DNA of 64,000 nt from Manduca sexta (GCF_014839805.1 NC_051141.1:7758777-7822776); one strand, 5' to 3'; positions 12,301 through 25,268 are shown, counted from the stretch's first letter. Numbers and translations: made by a program. The notes: generated by a model not told the origin, from the letters alone.

Positions 12301-14483
12301 TTTTGTCCTACGCGAATAAACTAACAATAAGCTCAAAAATATGTGCTCAAGCAAGTAAACAACATAATATTTAGGTACCTATTATAACTTGAGATTGTGT
12401 CTTTTGAAGTTTAAACAAAAGTCAAATGCACTTGCACAATATTTACATCATAATCTACAAAAAGACATATTTTAATAATCATAACCGACTATAATTACAC
12501 CAAATGCGGTTAAAGAAGCGATGTTACAACAATACGTAATAAATACTTCACAGGCCGAAATTTGTTTATGTTGGTGAACACGGCTTGTTAGGTACGAATG
12601 ATACAAACGTAACCTCGGTGAAGGTTACCTAAAATAATCGAGAACAAACGATTACACGCCAAGCATTTTGATAACTGGCGGGACGAAGAGAATGCATTCG
12701 TATCACCTATGATAAGGTATTTACATACTGTGGTACATACATCTAAAACACAACCAAAAATAGTTATCTCAAGTCTTTTAACAATGCTTTTAAATCGTCA
12801 AGGTCAAGATCCTTTTATATTATTTTAAACATAATATTAATAATTTATTCTAATTGAATTGATTTCTGATATCGAAACATCTTCACAAAGTTTCTGATTA
12901 ATTTTGGTAATATGTGCAAATATTTATTATTGTTCAATTAACTAACTAAATATATTACTTAAAATTATCATAAGTACTAAGACAATAAAACAAATAATTT
13001 ATGGACTAGTTTAAACAGTTTGACACCTATTTATCGATCATCCGCTTTTTATCATGAAGTACACTTTATCGCAATTATTAATACTTAGTGTTTGACAAAT
13101 AAAAGTACTGAAATAATCATTAATAACAAGATACATACCCACGACCCACTTGCAACGTCGTATCTCATGAAGATGATTTATACGGGTGAGGTAGGAATAA
13201 TATTATACAAAGATATAGGTAAAGGTAATTAATTAATCGTACTCAAAAATGTTGTACAAGCATATAAAGTATTATAATTGAAATTTAAATTAGCGTTTCA
13301 TGTTGCTAATGAATTACTTACTAATAATTATCTTAGACAATCTATCAAGATTCTAATTCGCAGTTTAGTTCGTTTCACGCATTTGCGATCACGGCATAGA
13401 ATCGTTAGTGTCAACTAACGCAGATTGGTAAATTTAAGTCCTTCTAGTCAAGAATACATTAAAAAAATACAGGGTGTAGGTCAATTAAAGTGTATTTTAT
13501 AAGCATTACGGTGATCTGGTGGACATCGATTGGATCTCTTCAATCCTTTGAGTTCCATACCATACTCAATCATAACCAAAGCAGTAAATTATGCCATTTA
13601 TCATTGATTTTACGTTTAGGTTCCTATTGCAATTATCATAAGGGCACGAAATATCGCATGGAGTAGGAAGAATGAACTATTTATATCTACATCGAACTTC
13701 CTTTAGCGTACTACTCTTAATTGTATTAGTTTTCGATTAAGTTAATGAATAATGCTATTTGTAGTGCCGTCATCGTCATTACCCTTATTTCATTGCTTGT
13801 AATAATTATTTTGTAAACTAGTACAAATTTAGACCACATCAACTTTATGAACAAGGATTTATGATTGTTAGATTTTAGAAACTTCACAGTGTACACCCAA
13901 TTCGAGATTCTTTCCACCTCAAACAATATTTCAATTTAACCTTCTATACCGTTAATTTATTGTAATTTAATTAGTCTTATTTCACAATATTTAAATATAA
14001 CAATCTTAAGTCTGGATGATCGATTTTTTAACCAAGTATGTTGTTTTTTCGCGGAACCAATAAAATATGACAAATTTAATCGATGATAATTGGGTCAGAG
14101 GCTAGATTTGCAAGCGTTATTGTTTATAAAATATATTTTGTATATGTTTCGATCCCGATAATATTGAGATAATTATTGTTTATTACTTAAATAATGAACA
14201 ATTAAGTGACAAAAAATTGACACCCAATGTTATCAAAATCATGTTTTAAGTCATTAGATATCATATTTAGTTAATTAACAACATAATTACTTTAGGGATG
14301 TAATTATACTCAAATTATCAGTTAAAAAAACATTTATTTTCCAAAGTGTCACTCAGTATGTTAGTTGTAGACATAAATCCTGTGAAATAAAACTTCTTGT
14401 TCTGTCTGTCAAAAATTACTTCTTCCTTTGTAACTGTCTTAACTTAACTGTCTTCTTCCTTTGTAATTTAATATGACGAAATT
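9383..14483. other. AT-rich stretch, one SINE remnant
   Basis: No gene supported. A GC-richer patch at 9730-9800 has no consistent frame with splice sites. SINE family B lies at 10562-10717. The rest is AT-rich with short chance open frames only. Confidence 0.5.
10562..10717 (+). mobile_element. SINE family B, 3' part
   Basis: Starts at GTTTTTTCAGCTCAGTATTA-like sequence and continues with GGGGATAGGCTCGCCCCCTA, ACACTTGGCGAAACGTGGGT and TACCCGTTTGGGGATAAATA, ending in a TGTGTGTGT tail. The tRNA-like head seen in the copy at 17386-17564 is absent, as expected for a 5'-truncated insertion. I recall this consensus as a common lepidopteran SINE. Confidence 0.75.
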
Positions 14484-14657
14484 TTAAAGGCCGAAATATC
14501 CATGATTATTAATTATTTTTACGTTTTTCTTTCAACTGCGAGAACTAATCACTAACTAGACGTGAATTTAAATTCTTTACTTGCCAATACTTGTTTAGTT
14601 ACCCAGATTAAAGGTGAAACAAAATGTATGAAAATGGACCTTGAGGTATCGCCTTAA
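14484..14657 (+). mobile_element. 174-bp TTAA-bounded element, copy 1
   Basis: Almost identical to 30854-31027. Both copies begin TTAAAGGCCGAAATATCC and end GAGGTATCGCCTTAA, so each is bounded by TTAA. The ends are weakly inverted (AGGCCGA against GGCGATA). TTAA duplication is typical of piggyBac-type transposons, so a non-autonomous piggyBac-like element is a reasonable guess, but the TIRs are too short to be sure. Confidence 0.6.
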
Positions 14658-14778
14658 CATTTCTAAGTCAGCTGTTTTGTCGAAACATTTTCAATGTTTT
14701 TGGCAGCAGAAACTCTTTTTAAAGAGGCTAAACTATTTCTGTGTAAATTTTGTTTCATGCATAACACATATTATGCAT

Positions 14779-14822
14779 AAATACTTATATCCTAACTTCG
14801 GCAAGTTAGGATATAAGTATTT
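14779..14822. repeat. Perfect 20-bp hairpin with 4-nt loop
   Basis: Arms 14779-14798 and 14803-14822 are exact reverse complements (left arm AAATACTTATATCCTAACTT) around a CGGC loop. It lies 121 bp past the TTAA-bounded element. There is no sign of a pre-miRNA beyond the fold itself: the stem is short and has no bulges. Confidence 0.85.
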
Positions 14823-15305
14823 CAGGGTTCGCAAAAAGACCTGATCGAACCCAGGATGCAACGGCGCCTATAAATTTAGATCTATAACTATAACACATGC
14901 ATGCATAAATAGACATTCTGCTCTATTGCAGAATATTTATAGGCTGTTGCCTGTTAGTAAAAAAAAAAACAAAATAGTCCCGAAAATATTATACCTTATT
15001 TTAAAGTAGCTTTTGCTCGCAACACTGCCTGAGTGATATCTAGACAATAACATCATCAAATGATAATAAATTATAGGAATGGTTAGAAACGACAACTTCT
15101 TTAGTAGAAAGAAATTTTAGAACTGATTCAGTACTTCCAGAAATTTGACCCTACTTAACTACTTGTAAAAACATTACTTACTTATAATTTAAATTATACT
15201 CGTTTAATATTTGTATAGAAAAACAGTGTTTTCGGTTTCTTAATGACTTAAAGTGACAGATAGTCATTTTAGACCAGAATGCCTCGAGAGTCTTTTATAT
15301 ATAGG

Positions 15306-16070
15306 TATATCGTCGTTGTAGGTGGAGAACTAAATAACTCGGATTTTGGCCATTTTGGACTTTCATCACTTTAGTGTTGCGCAAAACATGGCGCATATTT
15401 TGGCCTAACAAGCATTTCATTATCTTATCCCGTTTCGAAATTATAGCTTTTTTATGTTAGAAGTGGAGAAATAAATAAATTTAAATAATATATATTTTGT
15501 TGTAGAAAAAGTAAATAATTAAATAATAAAATCAATAATCTGCGACTTCTAATCTGTTCAATAGTAAAGAAATTAAATAAAATGAGTTGTTTAATTCTTC
15601 CTCGAGTCTATTGTTTAACAAAATTAATCAATTAGTGTATAGAAGAACTAAACAACTTGATTTGTTTAATTTAGACATTGAAAATCCTAATGGTATTCAC
15701 TTTAATAAACTCTATAATTGTAATTATTAAACCTTATAATTACTTTACCATATGGTTTCTAGTGTGGCAAAACTAAATAACTATATGAGTTATTTAGTTT
15801 ATTTCAGCAAACTTACAAAACATTGTCGTGGAAGAATTAAATAAGAAGTTTTTATTTTTTTATAATTTTTTTTCTTTAGGTCAGAGTTTTTTTTGTTAAT
15901 GCATAATATAATAGATAATAAGACCCAAGATATATAAAAATACCGACACTAAAATTATTTATAGTTTTTTAGTAATGCTTAAAAATAACGAAAAAAAAAA
16001 CAGTTAATCGCGTTTATCTCGAAACTAGAAATTTTGAGTTATTTAGTTCTCCACCTACAACGACGATATA
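15306..16070. mobile_element. 765-bp element with perfect 35-bp TIRs
   Basis: Arms 15306-15340 and 16036-16070 are exact inverted complements, starting TATATCGTCGTTGTAGGTGG and continuing through AGAACTAAATAACTC. The interior is AT-rich and non-coding, and repeats variants of the TIR's inner part: near 15460, 15640, 15770-15800 (a 13-bp hairpin) and 15830. Both ends lie at TA, which would suit a Tc1/mariner-like TA target, but a longer duplication is not visible. Perfect arms point to recent movement or gene conversion between the ends. Confidence 0.8.
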
Positions 16071-16910
16071 TAGTCACCGAACTATTCCAAAATGTAATTC
16101 ATGGGTGTGAATCGCTTTTGCCAGTTTTAATGTAATTAAGTCGAAATCTGATGATTACACAATCTGAATCTTGTAGGTTGAGCAGGCTTAATCAGTGATC
16201 ACTTCATCCATCGACATTTTTTGATCATCTTGATGATGTGTGTGCGTGAATATGGCGATTACCTACTGATAAACATTCTAATGAGTGCAAATAGCCTCCT
16301 TTCAGATTGTTATTTAGTGCGTCATTATTTAGGGCTGCTATTTTCAAAGAATAAATGAGCCATAATTGGAAGGAGTACAGTTAAAAACAAAATAAAATAA
16401 TAATATCACCGTGTTTTACGTCGCCAAAGTTGTTCCCATTACTGTACCAAGGTAACGAGTACAAATACAGTGGGCATGTAACTGGTAGCACCGGTTTACT
16501 TCGCAAGTATAATGTAATATCGCATGCAGCAAAAGATCGAAGACATATTGAGTGCAAACTGCAAACATGTGACCCATGTGTGTTTATTTAGATAACCGTA
16601 TCTTTCCAAGTAACAATATAGTTTTATTATTTTATTTTAAAATATTATACTTACTGGGTTGCTTATTTTGTCCGAACAGGAGATGCTATCCAGCATGAAA
16701 AGAAAATTATAATTCTGCCGTACTTTCGCAGATAAATGAAAATAAAATTACAAATTACTTAAAACCACTCATATATATTTTTCTTGTGTTTGCATTGAGT
16801 CGGATCATTTTTATCGTAGTTCGAGATAAATATGCGAAAGCGGGAACACTTGTTGCATACGTGCAACGTACTTTACTAATGTAACATGATTGTTCAAGAC
16901 CAACTATATA

Positions 16911-17222
16911 TTTTTTTTTTATTGCTTTGAATGTCGAGACGAGCTTGCCGTTCGCTTGATCGTAAGCGATACAACCGACCATAAACAGTAGAAACACCAT
17001 CCAACACCTTGAATTACAAAGTAATGTTTGGTATTCCACTGCGCTCGCCTTCCTGAGACGTTAGATGTTAAGTCTCATTATGTCCAGTAGATACACTGGC
17101 TACATTGTTCTTCAAACCCGAACCAACAGTGACTACACACTGGTGCTTGGCGGCAGAAATAAAATTTATGGTGGGACCTACCTAAGCGGACTCTCACATA
17201 TGAGAGACCTCCACCAGTATAA
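16911..17222 (+). repeat. Dispersed lepidopteran repeat C, copy 1
   Basis: Opens with a poly-T run and ATTGCTTTGAATGTCGAGAC, then CACCATCCAACACCTTGAAT, GATGTTAAGTCTCATTATGT, GTGCTTGGCGGCAGAAATAA and ends GAGAGACCTCCACCAGTAT. A minus-strand copy lies inside an intron of the esterase (44794-44983). I recall this as a very common element in moth and butterfly genomes, probably the 3' part of a LINE. Open frames within it are not genes. Confidence 0.75.
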
Positions 17223-17385
17223 CTATTGCCTATCCATAAGTTCCAGTAAATTTCTCTTGTCTCAATTCTTTCTGCTCAAATGTTAGGAAAGCAAACATCC
17301 TTCAAGCTGTACTTAAAAGTATCCATCGATAACCATGCATAGTGATCATAGGTCAGTTACAGTTAGCTCATTGGCCTACTTCTAT

Positions 17386-17564
17386 AGACAAACATTACGC
17401 CTCTACCCCGTAGGGGTAGGCGAAAATGTAACCAATGCATCCACATTTCGCTAAGTATGTTTCGTCCCACGGTGTGATCCCAGTATCACTTTGCCCGACC
17501 CGGTATTTTAATCCGGTACCACAGAGGGTACCGCGTATTCAATACAACTACGCCATCGAGGCAG
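17386..17564 (-). mobile_element. SINE family B with tRNA-like head
   Basis: Read on the minus strand it begins CTGCCTCGATGGCGTAGTTG (A-box region), has a degraded B-box region GGATTAAAATACC, then GGTCGGGCAAAGTGATACTG, and ends with CCTACCCCTACGGGGTAGAG. Compared with the family it lacks part of the middle. The copy at 10562-10717 covers the missing segment. Confidence 0.75.
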
Positions 17565-19405
17565 CCTATTTCTATTCTAAAAAAACTGATACTATGGTAT
17601 AAGAGTTCATGTACTAGAGACAAACTCTTCCAAACTCGCCCAACAGGTACTCAGATTTTCTCCATATTACATGGAGTTATTATTGGCGTAATACGGCTCC
17701 TCAAAATATGGCTTATCATGCGGATGAACACTTAATAAATGTCAACAACTACAACACAGCTATACAATTCCTTTCCATCTTAATGACATTTAAGGTCAGA
17801 GGAAGGAAGAAATAAAATTATTTTACTAGACGTACGTACCCAACGTTTATTTCCAAACACCTAATAGTTCTTCTAGAAGCCAAAAGAATTGCATATTTAC
17901 CTTTGGAACTAAATATTATGCATGAATACTAATCAGTCTGTCGGGCATCCAGTTCACGATACTAAATGAATATGCAGAGACCTCGTTGAGTTTAAATTGC
18001 GCATCGCCTATATAGGTAAAACATAGAATGCATTGGATAAGCGGGACGTTAAAGGCATCAACATTGTTTACAAACTTAATTTGCTAACCACTTGTCTTTT
18101 CTTGATGAAAACGTTTAATCTCTTTTTCTATATATAACACATTGTTTACTTAAGTACTTTGCATGCAAAAAGCACTAGAACATATACTTGGAACTTAAGA
18201 AGTATCCAGAGTCTATTTCAATGAGTTACACCTCTACTTACATTTACGGACAGTTATGATTTTATTTATCAATAAAATTCACACCACTAGCTAAGATAAC
18301 CTGTGCCCCGTATATCAGGAAAAACGTAAGACTTTCGATACAAAAAGACACAATTAGTAACTACAAATCTCAATATTCTCGATATTCTGTATTCCCTCTG
18401 ATACGTAGATCTTAATTCTGTTTTTCAACATCATCATCATTGATAGTGAATATAGACCTATTACGAAAATATCCAGATCGACAGGTTTAAAAGCGATTTG
18501 GATCCAGCAAATTCTTGCGATCTAAACGTTTCCACGTGCGTTTTTGTTTCTGTGTCCTAAAATATTTGGTGAACAATATTGATGTCAGTATATTTCCGAA
18601 AACTTCAAGAAGACACCATAAATACATTAAAATGATGCTATGCTATAACAACTTACTTTTATAAATATTACTTGGCGTAATAATTTAAAAATCTGATACA
18701 TGGTACATACATTTTCGTCAATTTCGTCAACATGGCCAACTTGGCCTTTTTATCAAACCGCAATGATAAATAATTTGTTGGAAACCATTCGATAATAAAA
18801 TATTTTAAAAACAAACTCTATTATTAGTCGTCCTTCATAGTAAAAACATTATGTAATGTCATCGCAACCTTATGCAATAGTTTACTTAAACCATCATAAT
18901 ATATTATACAAAGATTCTGAGGTGGATATATGGCGTTACTAAGTTCAATAGGATCCGAAACGAGCACATGCAAGGTGGCCTGAGCGTGTGCGAAACTTAA
19001 CGCTGTAATTATCCATCCCTGGCGAAAAATCCAAAAGCAGACTGAAGACAAAAAATTGTCTTCAGTCTGCTGAATATGAGAGAATGACAAGTTTCCGAGG
19101 ATAGAAAAACGAGTCTCTAGTCACCCCTTTCTTTTTTATTCCATTTCCTTCAATGTAAGATACGCCGGGGTCTGCTGTTTTATTACCTACTATACTATAT
19201 AACCTGGAAAACGCCATTGCTTAATTGCATACTACCTACAGCTTCATCACAAACAAACAAAAACAGTAAAACTTTTTTTGTTTTGCGGGAAAACTGTAAT
19301 TATCAATACCGCCCAGTCTCAGGGTCGACTGGTTGGTTATATTGAAGTAACTGGTCTATTACTCAACATTATGATAAAAACATAGGGTGACCTAAACACT
19401 TTCAG
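17565..19405. other. AT-rich stretch, one hairpin
   Basis: No gene supported. A minus-strand open frame at 18824-19090 has no recognisable product and runs through the perfect hairpin at 19036-19071. Confidence 0.5.
19036..19071. repeat. Perfect 16-bp hairpin with AAAA loop
   Basis: Arms 19036-19051 (AGCAGACTGAAGACAA) and 19056-19071 are exact reverse complements separated by four adenines. Confidence 0.85.
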
Positions 19406-19531
19406 GTGGTCTTTTTCGGTGCATCAGAAAGGTTCCTTGATCCTCTGGCGAAAGATATCTCGTTGACTATCGGAACCCTTCTTGAAAGCAGTGGGACCTA
19501 CCCAAATTTTAAAACTTATCTAGTACGATAA
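19406..19531 (+). CDS. Possible terminal exon, unrecognised
   Basis: After an acceptor-like site (CACTTTCAG at 19397-19405) a frame runs 41 codons to TAA and includes VVFFGASERFLDPLAKDISL. It has a protein-like composition and is less AT-rich than its surroundings. I know no matching family, found no upstream exon, and a degraded transposon is an alternative. Confidence 0.2.
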   Translation: MVFFGASERFLDPLAKDISLTIGTLLESSGTYPNFKTYLVR

Positions 19532-19563
19532 CACTTTCCAGTTTAAACTGACATAGAACAACA

Positions 19564-19742
19564 GGGCCCTTATTCTGTATGATAGTGAAATCGCGTAACG
19601 CGGCCGTGTCATGTTATCTTCGAGAAATGTGTGTGGAATGGTATTCTGTAAGGCAAATTTCTATAGTACTAAACATGATGGGTTGTGTTATATGCTTGTT
19701 ACGCACTGTCAAAATAACGTGCGGGATAGAGAATAAGGCCCC
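19564..19742 (-). mobile_element. Short TIR element (MITE), GGGCCC family, copy 2
   Basis: Inverted copy of the element at 1744-1922; the reverse complement follows that copy from end to end, sharing CCCGCACGTTATTTT and AACATGACACGGCCGCGTTA. The right TIR has drifted to GGCCCC. No coding capacity; the overlapping open frame is incidental. Confidence 0.8.
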
Positions 19743-22700
19743 TGTACGCTTAGCAGTGATGAGCAATACACCTAATTGTTACCATGCACCCCTAACGCAG
19801 CGTTGTAATAATTAATAGATACCTAAGTACCTATTAAATCATCAAGTATTATCGTAAAAATCAATAAAATATAGGTATGCAGTATTAAAACTTTCCATAA
19901 AGCAAAAATTATCGAAAGTATATTTTGTTAGGGTCAATGTGCGAATAAAAGCCAAAATAATATGAGTAATATTTTTGAAACCTGTTTCAATTGATTAACA
20001 TATTTGAGTAATACGATGATCGCATGCCGCGTCAGAATAACGTATTCATAATATTTTTTTGGTTAGATAAGAAATAAGCATAGTTAATATAGGTTCACCT
20101 GTAATTCGTAATTAGAGATTATTACAGTTGGGGTGATTGTTGATCATCGGTATGTTTTATAATAATGTTATGCCTACATAAAATTTATCTATCCAAATTG
20201 TTAAATTGAATATACTAAAAGCGTATGTGTCGTGTATTTCTCAAAATCAATGTAGGTACGTAATAAAATAATTTTGATGGAATATTCTTACTAATTTTCT
20301 TTCTTATCTATATTTATTTTTGTTTGTCTTAATACATTCGTTCTATTTCATTAGGTACTCAATATAAAATAGTAATTTAAGTAGGGTGTTATGGAAGTAT
20401 TCGATGGAGACCAGAGGCCTATCTTCACCACCGGACTCTTGTCACGAATATCGATGATATAATTCATTTATATAAGGGCCCCATTTAAATCCAGCTCCCT
20501 CCTTCTAATATCGACTCCGAAAAATTTCAATTATATTTAAGATGATCTCAATAATATCACTTCCCTTTCATTATCATCACCAAAAGCACATTTTAAATCG
20601 CTTAACTGAAGTATATTAACAGACATTAAAATATGCAAACATAAATCAATAAGGTCAAATATTTGCTCCTGCCAGCAGGTGACGGCGAGTAGACTGCTTT
20701 GCCTTTTTCCAATATGTTCTGGATTATATTGAATTTTATCAGTTGACTTCTCAAATTATATCTACCACAAAAAGGGTGTCATAATATTTGCGTCATTACT
20801 TCTTATAGATATTATAACTGTGACAACAGCAGAATATTATGGTGAAATATGTAGTTATCAGTACTTAAAGAAAATCAACTAAGTATATACATTCCAGCGA
20901 CCAAAAGATAGGTCAAGTGCATTCGTAACATAAATTATGAATTCCTACTGCCTCATTGGTATATTGGTATAACGTTCTGTGTTGAAAAACTATGAAATTC
21001 GGAATTCGATTCTTAAGGCGAGCTATAAAAAAAGTCCTATTTGATTAAAAATACACATCTGTTACCAATAATTTGTAGTTGTATGGTGATGTTTGACATA
21101 ATATAACGATTGGCTCACTTCATATCACATTCTACACTTATCTGCCAAGTTCCAATCATTCGAGTACGAAATCATGAGATTTGTATGTATGTATGTCCTG
21201 CCTGTCCGATGTAGATTGGAGATGTATGACAAGGGCCAAATTTCTTCTTTTAATTTACCAAACCTCTAACCTTTTACTAATATTGCTTGTGTGCAATCTT
21301 TAATAGTACTTACCTAAATAAAACTGATAACCATGTTCACTATACTATATAGTCCATTAAAATTTTATTCTTATCCAAGGAAGTGTGTAGATAAACTCGT
21401 ATAGATACTTTCCTATATAATACATAATACCATTTAATATACGCAGAATAAAACATAATACTGCAGTGTGTATTTAATGATAGAGCTGCATAAAGTCATA
21501 TTGTATTAAAGTAGGAAGTAGGATTTTGGATCTATTTTACTATTAACGTGAAAAATCACACATGCCATAAAACATTTCTCAGGTAAACAAAGTCCAATAT
21601 TGTCTCAACCATTTATCATTATTATCAGATTCATTGATTTATTAACTCAAACTATAGGTACATCTATGGTACTTACCTACTAGAATAATATACTATGTAA
21701 ACCTACGCTATATAATACATTGTATCTAAACGGAGATATGTTGGTACATTAATTATAGGTACATAACTCCATAGTGCTAAATTCACCTATTTAACCCAAA
21801 TATAAAATGATACATGAATGACGTAAGCCAACAGTTGGTTATGAAACATTTTTAAGGAAATATCTACGGTTATCAGTTACTCGTTAGTTAATGATATTTA
21901 GTAAGATAATATCGCTGGCACATTTTTAACGTGGTCTCTTGGACAATTTTAGAACCACTTTTGCTTATTAAACTTATTTAGAAATGATTTATGTTTATGT
22001 ATAAAAGGAAGTATTAGGTAGGTCTCCTTGACTTACGCTATCCCGTATGCAAATAAAACAAAATACCGCTCACACATGAAATCATAAAAATAGCAAAACT
22101 TATTATTAAAATAATTAGCCCAAAGATGACACAGTGAGCAATGGGATACATGATTATTTTTGCAATAATCTAAGTACTAACCATAATTATAATTTTCAGA
22201 AGCAGGTAAAATAGATTATATTATGTAAAATAAAGTACTGATATAAAAAAGGCTAATGGTAATCAACTCACAAGTAATACACAAATAAATATACTGCTTC
22301 ATATTTCTTAACGCTAAATAAAATGGTCGTAAATGATCATGCATTAATTAGGAAAATTTCATCATTCTTTTATTTAATCAAAAGCAATAAATAGTTTAAA
22401 ATTTATTCGAAATTTTATAAATTTATTTACTTGTAGCTATATTATAAATTAATGTAATATTTACTCCAATAGCAATTAGCTTATCTATACTTACTATATT
22501 CGTCTGACAACCCGCATTAGCGTGGTACCTATAGCAAATTAGCAAATTTAGAAAAAGCAAAACAATATTTATAGGAATAATTGCACGTAATACGGGAAAG
22601 ACACAAAACCAAAATTCAAAGACCTATTTCTATCTACTTAATTAGTTGATTATTTAGTATACTTAATTACATTTTAAGTAATTCTTTCAATAGGATACTA

Positions 22701-25148
22701 TATGGGACTGAGCAAATTGTTTCCCTTACCATTCTTTGGATTTACCATCGAACAGCAAAATACAGCTGTAAAAAAATTCATACTAATTTTATTATATTTT
22801 ACATTCTATTGATGGTTCTCTATTATTATAGTAGATGGTTGATATTTGATTAAATTGATGAAGATAATCAAATTATGATAACCGATATAAAAAAATCTAT
22901 AGATAGGCAGATACTAATCTAGATAGTTTTGTTACGTGGCCAGACGATCGGTCGCCTGTTTTGATATAAGATTCGTATAATAAATAATTTAGTTCAGCAC
23001 GCAGTTTTGAGACTTGAGTTTAAAGGTAAATAAAGTAGAGTAAGTTGCACGTACTGATAGACAGACAACTTTCTCTTTTGTTGCAATTGACAAACTAGTT
23101 ATAGAGAGCCACTGTGGCGATAATAAAATTTAAGCAGATGACGTCTTACTCATTCTTAGCAATCATATTTAGTTCATAAAAATGTTACGGCAGCGTAAAC
23201 AAATAAATCGATTGAAATCTTGACAAGAAATATTTTTAAAGAATTTTGATGGTTTCGTAGGTACTATGATAAAAATGATTCACTAGCAAACTTCTGTCAA
23301 ACTCAAAGAATTTTTGACTATTACCTATAAATACGGCTATCGAAGCTGTCCTTCGAATGGAACTTCGAGATACTATTTTAGTCATTAAAGCTAAGCATGT
23401 ATTTGACCCAGCGCTAAATGTACTACCACTAAGTAGCATTTTATTAAAGTAGTATGGATCGGACCTATTTCAAAGATTTGTTAAAATAACTATTTTATAC
23501 GTATAGGTTGTAACCAAGTGATTATTTATAAGGAACACTTAATAATTAATATTATTATAAATAGATAACTACTTAAAACAAATTGAAACTATTTTATTTG
23601 CCACTTACCGGCGCGGCGTACTATTGGTACATTATGAAATGAAACATAAAGGGACAAAACAAATATTAGGATATCTAAATATTAAGTTTTATCACTTCTT
23701 ATTGAAAGTGTTTTTTTTTTTTCATTAACTTACCTACACAATCAGTTGGAAAATAAGCCTGACAGTCTATTTGTCTGACTACAATATTTTCATGGTTAGA
23801 CGACATAAGTAATCGACTTCGATTAATTTTGGGAAAACATGGGCTGCTACTTTTTGTGCCGGAAAACTAGCAAATATTAATATAATAGAATTTTTATCCC
23901 AGGAAATGTTTTAACACGGGTGAAGCAGTGAGCAATATTTAATTTACTATAAAAATACAGGTAATTATTTATTTTTAACTGTAAGAATGAAATGGATTAT
24001 TAACTTTTTTTAAATCATCACAGGCCTAAGTATATGACTTATCCTTACGCAGGCACTTATATACATATAGTCTGAGAAATTGAGGAGAAAATACAATAGA
24101 TACTACAGTAGACAATTCTCTTTTTTTTTACTTTAATTTTACGCATAATATAATTTTTTATTCGTTGTTTTGAGATCAAGTCCTTCTTTTTTCGGCGCCA
24201 GTTGACAGTTAATTTACCTACATACTTACGTCCTCCATTGAACCAACACTTTTATTCGAGGAAATGCTAGCATTTAATTCCATTAAATAAAAACAACGTT
24301 GATTTTCTCAAATTTTATCGAATCGAATGCGATTGAACTCAAATTTTAAACATGTATAAAAAAGATGTAGGAGCTCAATGCATATGTCCTTATTTTTTTG
24401 GATTACAAATAATTATTCATAAAAACATCTTTAGATAATATAGGTATCTACCGTACAGGAGCATAATTTTTTTTCCTATTTTGTGTTATGAAACTTATAA
24501 TTGTCTCATGAGGTAATAAACTCGTTAAACCTACCTACCTATTTACATTCAAACTGAATTCATTTGAGTACCTACTTAAATTGAAGAACAAGGACGTATC
24601 CAGACTTTAATTATTTTTATGTACAGTAATAAAAAATAAATTCACATAGTAATTGTATAGGAGATAGAATAAAGTAATAAAAACGTATCAGTAATCATTA
24701 GTTTATTTTATATTAATATTATTATGTACTTTTATTGAATCAATATATATTATGTGAAAGAGTGGCAAGAGTCCGGCAGGAAACCTTTCATTCAGGCAAC
24801 CCTAATATTCGTAACCATCTCAAAAAAATATAGTGACAGATGACGGCGCGGTAGGCGTTTTGTCACTTTTATGTTTTGTAAATTGTTTTTTGTTTTTTTA
24901 TGCATTCCTATATTTTCTTTGCTAACCTACTGCCTTGTTAAAAATATTGTTCATTTGTTTTTGTATAAATCAGCAAATCTTATTTACCAAAAGATATCCT
25001 CAAAAAATGCATGAGGCAGTTGCAAAATATTAAACTTAAAATGATAAAAATTAATATGTTTAATACCTACCAAAATCGAAGTGCGTGTGTCGTTGTCGGT
25101 CACCCGTAGCACTTGTTTGGCATGATAGTTGTTTATCGCTGGAAACTC
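19743..25148. other. AT-rich stretch upstream of catalase
   Basis: No gene supported over 5.4 kb. Contains a short GTAT run near 21184 and many A/T tracts. A minus-strand frame at 23236-23439 (begins MLLSGSTFSAGS) was considered and set aside. The last kilobase before the TATA box becomes less AT-rich from about 24770, which may include upstream control sequence of catalase, but no site can be named. Confidence 0.5.
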
Positions 25149-25156
25149 TATATAAG
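25149..25156 (+). promoter_or_regulatory. TATA box of catalase
   Basis: TATATAAG followed by a G run, 113-120 bp upstream of the catalase ATG. Transcription would start near 25175-25185, giving a leader of roughly 90 nt. The segment between the box and the ATG is clearly GC-richer than flanking DNA. Confidence 0.6.
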
Positions 25157-25268
25157 GGGGTCTTAACTGTGCTCGAGTGGTATTTGTGTTTACGGTACGC
25201 GCCCAGTGTGTCGCTCCGTACCCGTGCGCCGCTAATTTTAACACGAATAAAGATTCCAATCACACAAC

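Noticed and set aside
14779..14822. microRNA precursor
   Set aside because: Stem of 20 bp with a 4-nt loop and no bulges is too short for Drosha/Dicer processing.
16414..16590. Plus-strand open frame without ATG, including LYQGNEYKYSGHVTG
   Set aside because: Faint resemblance to the N-terminus of vitellogenin-like lipid-transfer proteins, but no acceptor or donor fits and no neighbouring exon exists.
16755..17039. 94-codon minus-strand open frame
   Set aside because: Lies largely within dispersed repeat C; the reading is repeat sequence, not a gene.
23236..23439. 67-codon minus-strand frame starting MLLSGSTFSAGS
   Set aside because: Serine-rich and tidy, but no family, no convincing splice partner, and chance frames of this size are frequent here.
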